A DNA stretch of 64,000 nt, from the NCBI GenBank assembly GCA_900074745.1, contig LT598468.1, forward strand, positions 1,621,013 to 1,685,012. The letters are read 5' to 3'. Below the pieces are notes generated by a model. It was given only the letters and a program-made list of their open reading frames with translations, made no database searches and was not told the DNA's origin. Positions within the stretch are counted from its first letter, which is position 1. Every line of letters starts with the position of its first letter. The DNA is from Lachancea mirantina. Taxonomy: Eukaryota > Ascomycota > Saccharomycetes > Saccharomycetales > Saccharomycetaceae. This document shows positions 16,879 through 27,948 of the stretch, piece after piece. Both the position numbers and the translations under genes were made by a program.

Positions 16879-19323
16879 CTATATTTTGAGATTTAGCTTA
16901 AACTTGGTGACAAAACTTTCATTGTTAAAGTCTTCTCGCCTGTAGACATATTCCGTAATAGTACTACGCTCCACCTTTAGTAAATGCCCCTCTTTCATTA
17001 ATGACTCTAAGAGATCCGGTTGAACCGAAAAGAGATTTGCTAGCTCTCTGAGTGTAGCAAAACAATCATTGAGTTCTGATATGTTCCACGGCTCGATGGC
17101 ATTTTGAATTCCGATTATATCTTTTGTTACTATAATACCACCCATGGAGTTGACCTGGAACTTCTTGTAATGTTCTAGTAGAATATTGAAAAGACGTCGT
17201 CCTACTGTGACATAAAAAACCCTCAAATTGTCGTTTTTCAGAAACACTGATACTTGCGTCGATATTTTCATCAAATCTGATATTATTTCAGAGGCTGGCA
17301 GAGTATCCTGATCCAAAATGTCTTGACTGCGAGGTAAAAAATCTTTCTTCTTTTGCTTAGATAAAGAATAAGCGAACCTTCTGGAACAAACCTCAATCGT
17401 CTCTTCGATGATTAGACTTGACATGAGCTCGCAGCGCTTCAAAAATGAATTCGTCAAGGAAATTACATCCTTTTTGATTGCTGAAGTATTGCCTAAAAGT
17501 GGAAGAACAACCGTCTTAATGGACGTGGATACCAAGCTTAGCATTTCAGTAGATTTTGTCACGTACTCCAAATGAGACAAGTTAACGGCTTTATCTTTGG
17601 TCATGTCAGACTTTAAAAGTAAATGAAACGAGACCTCCAAACCACATTCAATGTAAGAACCTACTGTACCTGATAATAGAATTTCCACTAAACTCAAGCA
17701 GAACTGATAGCTGTGGCCTGGGATCAATTCCATAGCCCTGGCTATCGATTCCACGGCACACTTCATCATACCGTCAACAATTTTTAGGGAAAACTTATCA
17801 TCTTCTGCTGTCTGCTGTTCGCTAACGTCATATCCCTGATCGCTCATTTTGGCCATGCCTTTCTTGTCTCTCTCAGAATAATGCTTGAAAAGATTATTGA
17901 AATGCGTAAATCTGCCAGATGTTGACCGATTTGAAGCAAGAGGATCTGCTTCGTCAACATGCTGAGGTATACTGAGTAGTTTGCTAGATAACGTGCCAGA
18001 TCGAATTTCCTTCTCATGCGCATTTAAAAAAGATGAACATTTTCTTGTCATTATGCTCTCCAGACTCCTTTTTTCGAGAACCGCGTAGTTTGTCAAATCA
18101 TTGATCTTTGAAGATAAAATCTCTGCATTGCAATGCTCCAAGGTTGCAACAATGAGCCCGCTTCTTTCAATCCTCGAATTTTGGAAGAAATCACAAAGAT
18201 CTTTACTGAAATGGTGAAGCAAGGAGTATACTGCATGTAACATTCTAGCGTATGCGAGGTTCGAAACCGTCAAAGACGCACTCAACAAGTATTCAACATT
18301 GAACTGAATTTTCTGCGCGTAAATCCTTTGAATAAAAAGTTGCATGACTTGCTGAGATTTCACTTCAAAAACTTTCAGCACAATTTCCGACTCCTCCTTT
18401 ACAACTCCTTTAATTGTTTCTAACTTTTCAACTATACCAGGCTCGTAAAACGGCCCGTGGCAATCAGGGTTACCTAATTCTTCTTTGAAGGTTTGGCTGA
18501 AGGTGACATGTTTATCGTGATCAAGTTGGCCTTCGTCCAAGAAATATTCATGCTGATTGATGAAACTTTGAATGACGTTGACGCCACCATTTAGCCGATC
18601 AAGAATGAGGGCGATTCTGCTCAATTTCTCAAAGTCATTTTGACGATACGCTGAATTGAACTCTATGAGCAGCTCATTTTCCATGATCTCGGATCGTTTT
18701 TCTATATTGGACGTCGTTTCTAAGCTTCTAGTCATTGCCCTTGTTTCGATCTTTTTTGTCAATAAAAGTAGGTTTCTCATTATGGTAGCAGCTTTTGCCT
18801 TAAGCTCCCAGTCCTCTGCTCTTCTTAAAGCTTCGAGCTCCTTAGAGTGACCCTTTTGGTAGAACATAGAATAATGAGACAATAAATCAGTGGAGTTGAT
18901 GTATATGTTTTTACGTTTTATGGCCTTTTCAAGCTGCTCACCCAAGGGAGACACAGATTGACTAACCGTACTCAGACTTTCATCCAATTCAGCGCAATGA
19001 TTGACTATTGTTCTCAGCTTTTGTGATAGTAACATAACGCGATTCGCATGTATAAGTTCCTGCCGAGATACGTCTCGCTCAAGCTGCTCTCTTTCATTGC
19101 CTGTTTCATTTTGCAGTTTTTTGAGTTCCCTCAAGGTTGATTCGAAGGTCCGCACATATGGTTTGGGGTCCAAATGTTCCCATGTATTTGTTGCAGCTGT
19201 GTTCTTCAGTGAGTAGTCCTCACTGATCTCTTGCACGTATTCATGAACCGTAAGACCACCCAAAAAATTATCAGATGTCAGAAGGCGCTTCCATTTCGGA
19301 TCTAGCTGATAGAGGGAGTTCAT
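16879..19323 (-). CDS. SEC10: SEC10, exocyst complex subunit
   Basis: An 814-residue orthologue of Sec10 (871 in S. cerevisiae), one of eight exocyst subunits that tether secretory vesicles to the plasma membrane. The N-terminal third contains a predicted coiled coil (about residues 65-115, ending in the segment LSQKLRTIVNHCAELDESL) and then the helical-bundle CATCHR region. The family segment LRVFYVTVGRRLFNILLEHYKKFQV occurs at about 700-725. It belongs to the chromosome XII track (YLR166C), inserted between the chromosome IV genes CDC1 and PLP1. It is divergent from PLP1 with 150 bp between starts. Confidence 0.95.
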   Translation of the reverse strand: MNSLYQLDPKWKRLLTSDNFLGGLTVHEYVQEISEDYSLKNTAATNTWEHLDPKPYVRTFESTLRELKKLQNETGNEREQLERDVSRQELIHANRVMLLSQKLRTIVNHCAELDESLSTVSQSVSPLGEQLEKAIKRKNIYINSTDLLSHYSMFYQKGHSKELEALRRAEDWELKAKAATIMRNLLLLTKKIETRAMTRSLETTSNIEKRSEIMENELLIEFNSAYRQNDFEKLSRIALILDRLNGGVNVIQSFINQHEYFLDEGQLDHDKHVTFSQTFKEELGNPDCHGPFYEPGIVEKLETIKGVVKEESEIVLKVFEVKSQQVMQLFIQRIYAQKIQFNVEYLLSASLTVSNLAYARMLHAVYSLLHHFSKDLCDFFQNSRIERSGLIVATLEHCNAEILSSKINDLTNYAVLEKRSLESIMTRKCSSFLNAHEKEIRSGTLSSKLLSIPQHVDEADPLASNRSTSGRFTHFNNLFKHYSERDKKGMAKMSDQGYDVSEQQTAEDDKFSLKIVDGMMKCAVESIARAMELIPGHSYQFCLSLVEILLSGTVGSYIECGLEVSFHLLLKSDMTKDKAVNLSHLEYVTKSTEMLSLVSTSIKTVVLPLLGNTSAIKKDVISLTNSFLKRCELMSSLIIEETIEVCSRRFAYSLSKQKKKDFLPRSQDILDQDTLPASEIISDLMKISTQVSVFLKNDNLRVFYVTVGRRLFNILLEHYKKFQVNSMGGIIVTKDIIGIQNAIEPWNISELNDCFATLRELANLFSVQPDLLESLMKEGHLLKVERSTITEYVYRREDFNNESFVTKFKLNLKI

Positions 19324-19473
19324 GTCTCATCAGCTACCTTACCGATACTGCTATATAGCAAGATACGCTGTTTATCACTTCGAAAAATTACCACATCGTC
19401 AACCTCGATATACTTAAATTTAGCGATCGTTGAAAGGAAACACGAGTGGCTAACCACATACTGAAATTGGGCA

Positions 19474-20740
<1,267 letters not shown>

Positions 20741-20969
20741 ATTTTTTAGTTAAGATTAAGTTGTTTAGTATTATAATGATCATTTTCTTGAATTGTGTTA
20801 TTTGGCGCTCAAAATAAGACAGGTTTGGATGAGGGTTTCTGCCATTGGCATGTTGCCGCTGAACCTATCTGGGTTAACAAGAATTTAAAAATGTTGCAAT
20901 TTATTGTACAAATGTATGCCTGATCGATGCTATTGAGGATTTTATACATGAAAATCTTATCTTGGTTCT

Positions 20970-21842
20970 TTAAACTTGAGTCCTATTCGCTTTTTGACTC
21001 AATTGTATGACCAAGCTCTTTAATTGTTCGTTTTCTTGCAGAAGATGAGCGCGGCGACATTCGCTCTCCTTCAACTTTGTGACACTTTTCTTCAGATCGA
21101 TGCATGATTTTGCGTACGCATCTCTTAGGAAATTGAAATTCAGCAAGAGTTTGTGGGTACTTATCATCCGCCTTTTGGTCTCTGCAACCTGTGCAGCCAG
21201 AAATTCCTTGGTCATTGGTCGTGTTCCCTCTCCCACGATTTCTTGATGCGTATCACCAATTCTTTTGGTCTCGGCAGAAGGGCTGACTTTCATACCGCGA
21301 GCGACCGATTTTGATCCACTCATAACATCCTTGCCATCTTTCTTAAGCCTTTCCAGCGAACCGTTATCAGAAAACGGAGATAACGACTCTGGGGACAGAG
21401 ACTCATATAGAGTTCCTGTCTTTCTTATGCCCTGCTGCATCTGCCCCTGCCCGTGAGAGTCCTCAAAGGTGCGCTTTTGAGGTAATAAGGGAATTCCATG
21501 GAGCATAGTCTCCTTTAAAATGTTTTCAACGGTTAAGCTGTTAATACTCTGTTCAGCAACGGTGGAACCCATTCTGCTCTCTCTCGACTCTTCGTGGAGG
21601 TCGGGCATTTCCATCTCAGTGATAGCCTTTTCAATTGCATTTTCAAACTCGTAACTACCCTCAGCAAGATCGTGTTGATGAGCCTCAGAGACAGCAGTGC
21701 TTTCCTGGTGTCCCTGTGTCAAAAGTTTATGCAGAGTGAGCTCGAGGTCGGCATCGTGATCCAGATCTTCCCGCTTTAGAAAAGATTCTTGATCGACGTC
21801 TTCGATTTCAACAGTTCGCGGACAGGGCTGCTGAACCTTCAT
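20970..21842 (-). CDS. ATC1: ATC1 (LIC4)-like nuclear protein
   Basis: A 290-residue acidic, low-complexity protein called as the ATC1/LIC4 orthologue (YDR184C, about 294 residues), mainly from its position. PLP1 (YDR183W) precedes it and the UPS2/UPS3 gene (YDR185C) follows on the same strand. S. cerevisiae Atc1 is a nuclear protein linked to cation stress and bud-site selection. Visible here are an N-terminal acidic stretch with a DLELTLHKLL helix, and a C-terminal 70-residue helical and probably coiled-coil region (about 215-285). I see no catalytic motif. Direct sequence similarity is weaker than for other genes in this window. Confidence 0.75.
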   Translation of the reverse strand: MKVQQPCPRTVEIEDVDQESFLKREDLDHDADLELTLHKLLTQGHQESTAVSEAHQHDLAEGSYEFENAIEKAITEMEMPDLHEESRESRMGSTVAEQSINSLTVENILKETMLHGIPLLPQKRTFEDSHGQGQMQQGIRKTGTLYESLSPESLSPFSDNGSLERLKKDGKDVMSGSKSVARGMKVSPSAETKRIGDTHQEIVGEGTRPMTKEFLAAQVAETKRRMISTHKLLLNFNFLRDAYAKSCIDLKKSVTKLKESECRRAHLLQENEQLKSLVIQLSQKANRTQV

Positions 21843-22207
21843 GTAACTGTTCTCCGTGGTTGTGTATTAACGTATATTATGCCGCCTTCACTGGCTCATC
21901 GCATCACTTCACAAACCAAAATTTTTCAGTATCTTCTCTAGAACCATAGCTTTGGAAAAAAAAAGAAAAAAAGAAAAATATTCTTGTAGACTTGTGAAAT
22001 GAAATACCGTAATTTGATTGCTGAGATTTTTGAACCGAGAAGCCTTAAGGTCAAATGCAATTTGTTACTAAAGAATGTGTATAAATAATTAATCTTGAAG
22101 CCTTGAATCGAGAAAGTTCAAAACGGCATAAATGCTAAAGTTCACGCTAAAATAGGATGATAGAAGAGCCAAGGCGGCAAGTCTCGATGTGTTCGTAAGT
22201 TCCTCGC
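21843..22207. other. Intergenic region ATC1-UPS2
   Basis: No gene seen. It contains an A-rich run near 21955-21980 (AAAAAGAAAAAAAGAAAAA), typical of nucleosome-depleted yeast promoters, about 115 bp upstream of the ATC1 start. Confidence 0.6.
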
Positions 22208-22903
22208 TTACGAGCTCTTGGTAAATGCTTTTCGAATCTCAGAGTAGTTGCCACTAAGAAACGACGACTCGTGGCGCGTCCCCTTAGGCAAGTCTTCTGT
22301 AACGGCTTTGAAGTCCTCAACTGTTTCATTTATTTTGTCCACGAGAGAAGACCCTATGTCGTCAACAAGAGATTCGCTAATATTCCAGCGTTCGCTTAAC
22401 GTTTCTAGCACGGTGTCGAATCCGCGTTTGCCTTTCAGAGCATTTTCGTGAAATCTGTTCACAGACCACTCCTCGATTTTGTTACACAGCTTGGAAATTC
22501 CAGCATATGCAGTGATTTTTGCTTCTTGCTCAAATAACGTCTTTTTTGAATCACGCGGATGAGGACTGTACTTCACAGTCTCGAATACCTTTAGAATGTT
22601 GGCGCACGTCAGGTTGCAGCTTCTCAAAGTTAGCGTCTTGGTATCAAGGTCTACAACGGAAACTTCCCGCACGTAGCTTACGTTACATCCCCCTATCAGC
22701 ATCGATATCCATTTTGGCACAGATTGTTCGCATGTTATGAGCCTTTCGCTTATGAGTCTTCTGCCTGAAGGGTCAAGCTCTCGACGGAGCACATCCACTG
22801 CTTTTACATGCGTGGACGCTTCGTTCGGATACTTTCTCCAATTTGCGGCGCTCAGCTGTTCCCACGGGTACTCGAATTCACTGACGTTGTTGAAAAGCTT
22901 CAT
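22208..22903 (-). CDS. UPS2: UPS2/UPS3-type PRELI protein, mitochondrial lipid transfer
   Basis: A 231-residue PRELI/MSF1-domain protein. The opening MKLFNNVSEFEYPWEQ, the block NEASTHVKAVDVLRREL, and the sequence VREVSVVDLDTKTLTLRSCN match Ups2 closely. Ups2 with Mdm35 carries phosphatidylserine across the mitochondrial intermembrane space for phosphatidylethanolamine synthesis. S. cerevisiae has two copies, UPS2 (YLR168C) and UPS3 (YDR185C), in the two sister regions that this window merges, so this is the unduplicated ancestor. The C-terminal 50 residues are helical and less conserved. Confidence 0.94.
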   Translation of the reverse strand: MKLFNNVSEFEYPWEQLSAANWRKYPNEASTHVKAVDVLRRELDPSGRRLISERLITCEQSVPKWISMLIGGCNVSYVREVSVVDLDTKTLTLRSCNLTCANILKVFETVKYSPHPRDSKKTLFEQEAKITAYAGISKLCNKIEEWSVNRFHENALKGKRGFDTVLETLSERWNISESLVDDIGSSLVDKINETVEDFKAVTEDLPKGTRHESSFLSGNYSEIRKAFTKSS

Positions 22904-23161
22904 TGAGATAAGTTTTGTACCGGGCGGCGTGACGAATCAAGCTGTGGTTTTAGTATTGATCGCTATTCGTTTTATACTTTTGCCATCACATTTCTTTTCT
23001 TCAATGTCGATAACTCCGACTAGCCGTCGCTTGCGTACAGAATGATAACTGGAGCCGTTTTAAAAACCGAAATGAGAAGGGAAGAATATCACCAGATGTG
23101 GTCAAGGAGCATCGCTTTACATTGCTTGCTTGAATATCAAAACTTTTAGTTGAAAATGTAT

Positions 23162-24103
23162 TTAGGCTTTTTGAAAACTGTGAGGTTGAGGCAGTTTCGT
23201 AAAACGCCAGTCACCTTGATGGTGTGAGCTCTTCCTGCCCGTAACGCTTGATGCACGAGGCTTGCAAATCATAGTTATCATGTTGAGAAACGCCTTGCGC
23301 TTCGAAAAAGGGTTCCTTTGTGACGGCTTGATGACATAACAAAAAGTAGAGTTTGATGAAGTTGCCCTTAGGTACTCATGCGTGGTTTGTTGTGTAGCAC
23401 TTAAGGCAATGTGATAGTTCAATAGCACCAGAGGATATATCATCGTAAGACCACAGTAAATGATTATGAGCACGGCCACCGGCGCGTCCCGAATATGATC
23501 AACATAACGACTATGGACGACCCCACAGGCTATGCCGCACACCGCTGTACCTACAGCAGAGAGCAGAAACGCGAGAAAGTATCGGTAGTTGCGCTGTCCA
23601 ATACAATTGTTAACCCACACACAATGATGATCATGCGTTAGGACGCATTTGTTACAAGTGGAGCAATGTGAGGCGCGGGGTGGTCTCCAATTGCGGCAAG
23701 TGGTGCAGTACTTGATTTCGACGTTACGACCATCACTACAGGGTGCTGGCAGAGTGATGACGTTAAAATAGTCATCTGGAAGGCTAAAGTCAGAATCGAT
23801 CAAAGGCACATGAATGTTTCTCGGGAGTGCCCCTGGATCACTCAAGGCAGTTCTGAGAAACGACGAAAAACACGATAACCAAAAGTAATAGAAAAGGACG
23901 ACGCATACGCCGGCCCCTTTCCCTGTCTCATAAACACTCCTTGCCTCAAAGATTGAAAAAAGGACAAGCGGCACGATAATCAGAACAACAACAAACAGAA
24001 GCGGGAGATTGGCGCCACTGAATGTCCGAACTTTTTCTACCAGCAAGGGAAATTTATAAGCTGTCTTAGGTTTCCATTGGCTCAAAAAAGAGCATCTTTG
24101 CAT
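23162..24103 (-). CDS. ERF2: ERF2, DHHC palmitoyltransferase for Ras
   Basis: A 313-residue DHHC acyltransferase, orthologue of Erf2 (YLR246W), which with Erf4 palmitoylates Ras in the ER. Two N-terminal membrane helices (about 33-52 and 65-83) precede the cysteine-rich domain beginning YCTTCRNWRPPRASHC (132-147), with the catalytic DHHC at 158-161. Two further helices lie at about 174-195 and 205-228. The TTxE motif is QQTTHEYL. The C-terminal block GDWRFTKLPQPHSF closely resembles the Erf2 C-terminus. It is shorter at the N-terminus than the S. cerevisiae protein (about 359 residues). It marks the jump to the second, inverted chromosome XII block. Confidence 0.95.
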   Translation of the reverse strand: MQRCSFLSQWKPKTAYKFPLLVEKVRTFSGANLPLLFVVVLIIVPLVLFSIFEARSVYETGKGAGVCVVLFYYFWLSCFSSFLRTALSDPGALPRNIHVPLIDSDFSLPDDYFNVITLPAPCSDGRNVEIKYCTTCRNWRPPRASHCSTCNKCVLTHDHHCVWVNNCIGQRNYRYFLAFLLSAVGTAVCGIACGVVHSRYVDHIRDAPVAVLIIIYCGLTMIYPLVLLNYHIALSATQQTTHEYLRATSSNSTFCYVIKPSQRNPFSKRKAFLNMITMICKPRASSVTGRKSSHHQGDWRFTKLPQPHSFQKA

Positions 24104-24518
24104 TTCATTGATCTTAAAAGCCTCGTAACAATGCGAACACTAGACGCCGGGCGACAACTTGATAGATGCAGCGCTGTTTTCTTGGTTTTTCTTGATCGCC
24201 AACGACTTGTGATAATAAGCTTCAATTTTGTTTTTTTTCGGCTTTATACATCAAACGGCACTGGACAAATCTCTTCGGAAACTAATCGATTTCCAGCTGG
24301 GATTAATGACTCCATTGTGAAGAATGAATAATTGTGGATCATGCTGGATCATGAACTTTGAACTACTAACCACAACTGAGAATTTGAAAAATTCACTTTC
24401 TTGTCTTTGCGCTCCGCTCCATTTTTGGACTGAGAGCGTGCTAGTGTTTTTCCTCGTTAACGAAAAAGTATGTACAAAGATCAAATGACTCCTTCTAAAT
24501 TCTTGGCTTCTATATGTT
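24104..24518. other. Intergenic region ERF2-SND1
   Basis: No gene seen in 415 bp upstream of ERF2. A 77-codon minus-strand frame at 24251-24484 has no recognisable similarity and is treated as chance. The region should hold the ERF2 promoter and the transcript end of the next gene. Confidence 0.55.
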
Positions 24519-26582
24519 CTATAAGAGTCGAGAATTTGCTCCTAGTAGCCAAGCTCCATTACTCTCCAAGTCGTTATCATTGTATAGATCTAGAGTGAAC
24601 TTAGGCTTTCGGTAGGACGTATTCTCCGTGGGTTTTGCAATGGAATCCGAAGGGTGAGACCCCGCGGATTCCGCAGGTTTGCCATCGTGTTCATCATTAT
24701 CATCGTAAACTTGTAAATCAAGATTTATGGTTCCAGCGGAAAGAGCCATTGAAGACCTTCCTCCCGCACGAGCTGTCAGTGTTGACGTTGAACCACTGCC
24801 TAAAACTGATGTTCCCTCTTGCCCAAATTCGTCATCGACTCTAGTACCTGACATGAGCATGTCTTCTTGGTCTAGTGCCTGGGCTTCCGGAGGTATTACT
24901 TTATTACTTCTAAAATGAAGCGCCAAAAAATTGCCCTTTGGCCTTTCTAATAGCGAGTTTACTAGATCACCTGCGGCTAGCTTATCTTTGCTTGACGCTA
25001 GTTCATTCCCTGATTCCAGCAGTTTTGAAAAAGTGCCAGGTAAAATGTTGATGTTTTCCAAAGAGGTCCGAGAGCTACTGTTGCTTGACGAAGGAGAAGA
25101 TATGCGAGAGTAGAACTCTGGAGGAATAAGACCATTGCTAACCTGATCCTTGCCAGGCCAAAATAGTTTCTTCGACTTCCTTGGAGCAGTGCTTATCGTC
25201 CCCTCAAATTGCCCGTCATGAACGTAGATATTAGCATACTCGCCGTCGTCCCGCATTTTGATACCAGCGTTTACGTTTCCATTATCGCCGTAAGGACAGT
25301 CATCAGGAGTGGGACTTCTGACTTCGCGAGAAAATGGAACATTAAGGGCGGGATCCATAAGGCTAAGAGAACGAAACCTTCGCCTTGTTGTATCTCCTGC
25401 TCGAACAGATTCCGCAGAAAAATCTGTATCGGATCCGCACCGAGATAACCTGCTCGGTACGGAGAAACTTAGACCATCGTCATCGCCCCCACCCTCATCT
25501 TCAACGTCACCGTCGTCATCATCGTCTTCCTCATAGTCATTAGGGGTGGCTTCATCTCCGCCGGTGCCATATGCCATATTACCGCCGTTAGTACTCAAGC
25601 TGGGAGATTTTCTGGACAACAAAAATGATCTCACTTTAACTGACTTATCTTTGTTGGAGGTAAGAAGAGAATTTTGGAAACTTAGCAAAGAGGACGACTC
25701 CCGTTTTAGAGGCCTGTCATCTTCGCTATCAGTATTTACCGCCTCAAGGGCGCGGTGCTTTTCTGGCAGAGCATTATTATGGAGAGCGTCCAGAGAGGCT
25801 TGAGATAAAACGCTTGTCAAGGGTTTATCCGATAAGATTGTCAGTAGCGCTTTGACGCCTGTGTTATTGGTGATTATTATAATGGAGTCTCCGTTCGCAG
25901 AATGTGCTTTGCTCGTGAACTTCTCATTCAGTTTGGTATAGTACTCTTTGAACGGCGTGGTGGACGATGAAACCAAGTTGTAATTGCCTATTAATTCGAA
26001 ATTCAGCACAGAACTGTCGAGAAGCTCCTTGTCGAAAAAAGTTTTGAACCAAATCAGGGAAGTGGGGGTCACTTGGATTTTGAAAGTCACTCTCACTTTG
26101 TTGTTGCCTCTAAATTTTTCCCAGCATCGATCCACTAGGAACCTTATGGTCTCCACGTAACGCAGAGCGCCACTGGAAGAGACAGAAAGCTCAAAGGTGA
26201 CAGGTCGTTTTTCAGCGTCGGGAACAGAACGGGTAACCAGGTCCCATAGAGCCCGGTTATTTTCTGCGATTGTCGACAGAATCAAATCTCGCATCTTGTG
26301 GATTTTGAATTTTTTATTAATTTTTGACAGTTTGAAGTGCCGCAGCTCATCGTTGTAGTAGTCAATTGTCGGAATATCGATGTAGAGCGAAACGTTGAAG
26401 CGTCTCACCTTCATTTTGGAGCTTTCAGCCTCATCCTGAGACGCAGCATCGCAATAAGTCAAAAGAAATAATGAATCGACTCGCTCGACCTTCACTTTCT
26501 GGCGGTCGTTTAGAGTTGTCTGTGAAGTAAGGCCTTCTCTATCCCTTGAAAAAGAAGTTGCCTGATTGTGCTCCTCCATCAT
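24519..26582 (-). CDS. SND1: Probable SND1, SRP-independent targeting protein
   Basis: A 687-residue protein with a folded N-terminal part and a long disordered C-terminal part. Residues 30-235 look ordered (RFNVSLYIDIPTIDYYNDEL; TFELSVSSSGALRYVETI). From about 260 onward the chain is rich in serine, aspartate and charged residues, with an acidic run EEDDDDDGDVEDEGGGDDD near 350-370. I assign SND1 (YDR186C, about 877 residues) chiefly by synteny: same strand as and next chromosome IV-track gene after UPS2/UPS3, and before CCT6. S. cerevisiae Snd1 is a ribosome-associated factor of the SND route to the ER. The start is one of two adjacent ATGs. Confidence 0.68.
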   Translation of the reverse strand: MMEEHNQATSFSRDREGLTSQTTLNDRQKVKVERVDSLFLLTYCDAASQDEAESSKMKVRRFNVSLYIDIPTIDYYNDELRHFKLSKINKKFKIHKMRDLILSTIAENNRALWDLVTRSVPDAEKRPVTFELSVSSSGALRYVETIRFLVDRCWEKFRGNNKVRVTFKIQVTPTSLIWFKTFFDKELLDSSVLNFELIGNYNLVSSSTTPFKEYYTKLNEKFTSKAHSANGDSIIIITNNTGVKALLTILSDKPLTSVLSQASLDALHNNALPEKHRALEAVNTDSEDDRPLKRESSSLLSFQNSLLTSNKDKSVKVRSFLLSRKSPSLSTNGGNMAYGTGGDEATPNDYEEDDDDDGDVEDEGGGDDDGLSFSVPSRLSRCGSDTDFSAESVRAGDTTRRRFRSLSLMDPALNVPFSREVRSPTPDDCPYGDNGNVNAGIKMRDDGEYANIYVHDGQFEGTISTAPRKSKKLFWPGKDQVSNGLIPPEFYSRISSPSSSNSSSRTSLENINILPGTFSKLLESGNELASSKDKLAAGDLVNSLLERPKGNFLALHFRSNKVIPPEAQALDQEDMLMSGTRVDDEFGQEGTSVLGSGSTSTLTARAGGRSSMALSAGTINLDLQVYDDNDEHDGKPAESAGSHPSDSIAKPTENTSYRKPKFTLDLYNDNDLESNGAWLLGANSRLL

Positions 26583-27155
26583 GGTATGCGATAATGGTTA
26601 AAGCGCATAGGGACTTCTGGACTTCTTATATCATTCGCTAATATCGATGACTTTTGTGAGGCTAACTGCTAGAAAATCTTTGAAGCGGGAAATTTTTTTG
26701 GACAAGATCGAACCTTCTAAGATGTAATATAAATCATGTGCTATCTAAAACACAGCTTGCACACGTGACGTCACATTCTCTTATTAATGCCCTTGAGACA
26801 GAAGCCTTCAAGGCCAACGGACAGCCTACATCGATCCCATTCGATCACTGATAATCAGTCAGAACACAAGGAGAGCTCTCCCATGTTTACTTTACGAAAA
26901 GTTTACAAAGAAAAATATACATGATTTCATTTAGTTCATGACCAAGTCTTTGATAGGAAAAAGACAGGATCATAGCATGGGCGCATGCTGTTCGTAGTTT
27001 AAGTCATCGAAAACAAAGTTTTCAAAAACCGGGCTGTTATCAAATTGGTGATCGCTATGCATGCAGCCAAATAAAAGGGGTTTGTTTGAAGTGAGAAGCA
27101 GTTTTCCGAACGATATTCGCTATACGCAGAAAGGAGAAAAGAAGCGTTTTAAATA
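26583..27155. other. Divergent promoter region SND1-CDD1
   Basis: No gene seen in 573 bp. It contains a composite CACGTG/TGACGTCA site at 26762-26773. No open frame of 60 codons or more occurs. Confidence 0.6.
26762..26773. promoter_or_regulatory. Overlapping CACGTG and TGACGTCA sites
   Basis: CACGTG (26762-26767) overlaps by two bases with the perfect CRE palindrome TGACGTCA (26766-26773). CACGTG is the core of Cbf1/Pho4-type bHLH sites; TGACGTCA is the core of Sko1/Aca-type bZIP sites. The pair lies between the divergent SND1 and CDD1 genes, 180 bp from the SND1 start and about 380 bp from CDD1. Overlap implies the two factor classes could not bind together. Motif evidence only. Confidence 0.45.
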
Positions 27156-27587
27156 ATGTCGGAAGAAGTGCCAACTGAGCAATACAAAGCGTTGACGCAA
27201 AAGGCGCTGGAAGCTAGAGATGCGTCTTACTCACCCTATTCGAAGTATCGTGTTGGTTGCTGTATTCTCACGAAAACCGGCGAATTCATAAGTGGAGCCA
27301 ATGTCGAAAATGCGAGCTACGGCGGCACCATTTGTGCCGAACGCACGGCAGCGGTTAAGGCTGTCACCTCAGGCCATGCCGACGACTGGGTGGCCGTTGC
27401 CATCGCTGGAGACTCTCTCAGCAATTGCATCTCGCCATGCGGTATCTGCAGACAAGTGTTGCGCGAATTTCTGCCTCGTCCGGCACCTATCGTTATGCTC
27501 AATGGGGATGCGTCTCGCCAGGTTGTAAGATCGCTAGAAGAACTGCTGCCGCTAAGTTTCGGGCCAGATGACTTGAACGAAGCCTAG
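27156..27587 (+). CDS. CDD1: CDD1, cytidine deaminase
   Basis: A 143-residue homotetrameric-type cytidine deaminase that converts cytidine and deoxycytidine to uridine forms in pyrimidine salvage (142 residues in S. cerevisiae). The zinc-site motifs are clear: C60-A61-E62, where the glutamate is the proton shuttle, and P94-C95-G-I-C98. Substrate-binding residues are in FISGANVENASYG (44-56). The orthologue is YLR245C, and neighbours ERF2 and MAP1 (YLR246W, YLR244C) confirm the inverted chromosome XII block. It is followed in tandem by MAP1 after 361 bp. Confidence 0.98.
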   Translation: MSEEVPTEQYKALTQKALEARDASYSPYSKYRVGCCILTKTGEFISGANVENASYGGTICAERTAAVKAVTSGHADDWVAVAIAGDSLSNCISPCGICRQVLREFLPRPAPIVMLNGDASRQVVRSLEELLPLSFGPDDLNEA

Positions 27588-27948
27588 GTCACCGACGTAA
27601 TCACGGAAACGTCAGCTAATTGCTTACACAGAGCGGGGGAATGGTAATTTATATACAAGGTGGTGAGCTTGACTTCAAGCGGTTGATGAAGCTCTGCCGA
27701 TGACTGTCGAGCGAAGACCATGATCTTCAACGAGGCCGGCAGAAAGTCCTACGAGTCTTTGCTTTTGTGGTAGGAATCCAAAAAGCACTGATATCTATCA
27801 CCGCTACGAAATAAAAATTGTTATGTAGTGTCGTTCAACATTGTCACCAGATTCCATTTCTCGATTTTCAGGTTCATTTTTCTAAAGAAATTTTCAAAAA
27901 CCTCGAACTCATCGTCATGACATTTCCATCTCGGACTTCAAAAAAAAC
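27588..27948. other. Intergenic region CDD1-MAP1
   Basis: No gene or RNA seen in 361 bp. It should contain the CDD1 polyadenylation region and MAP1 promoter. Confidence 0.6.
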
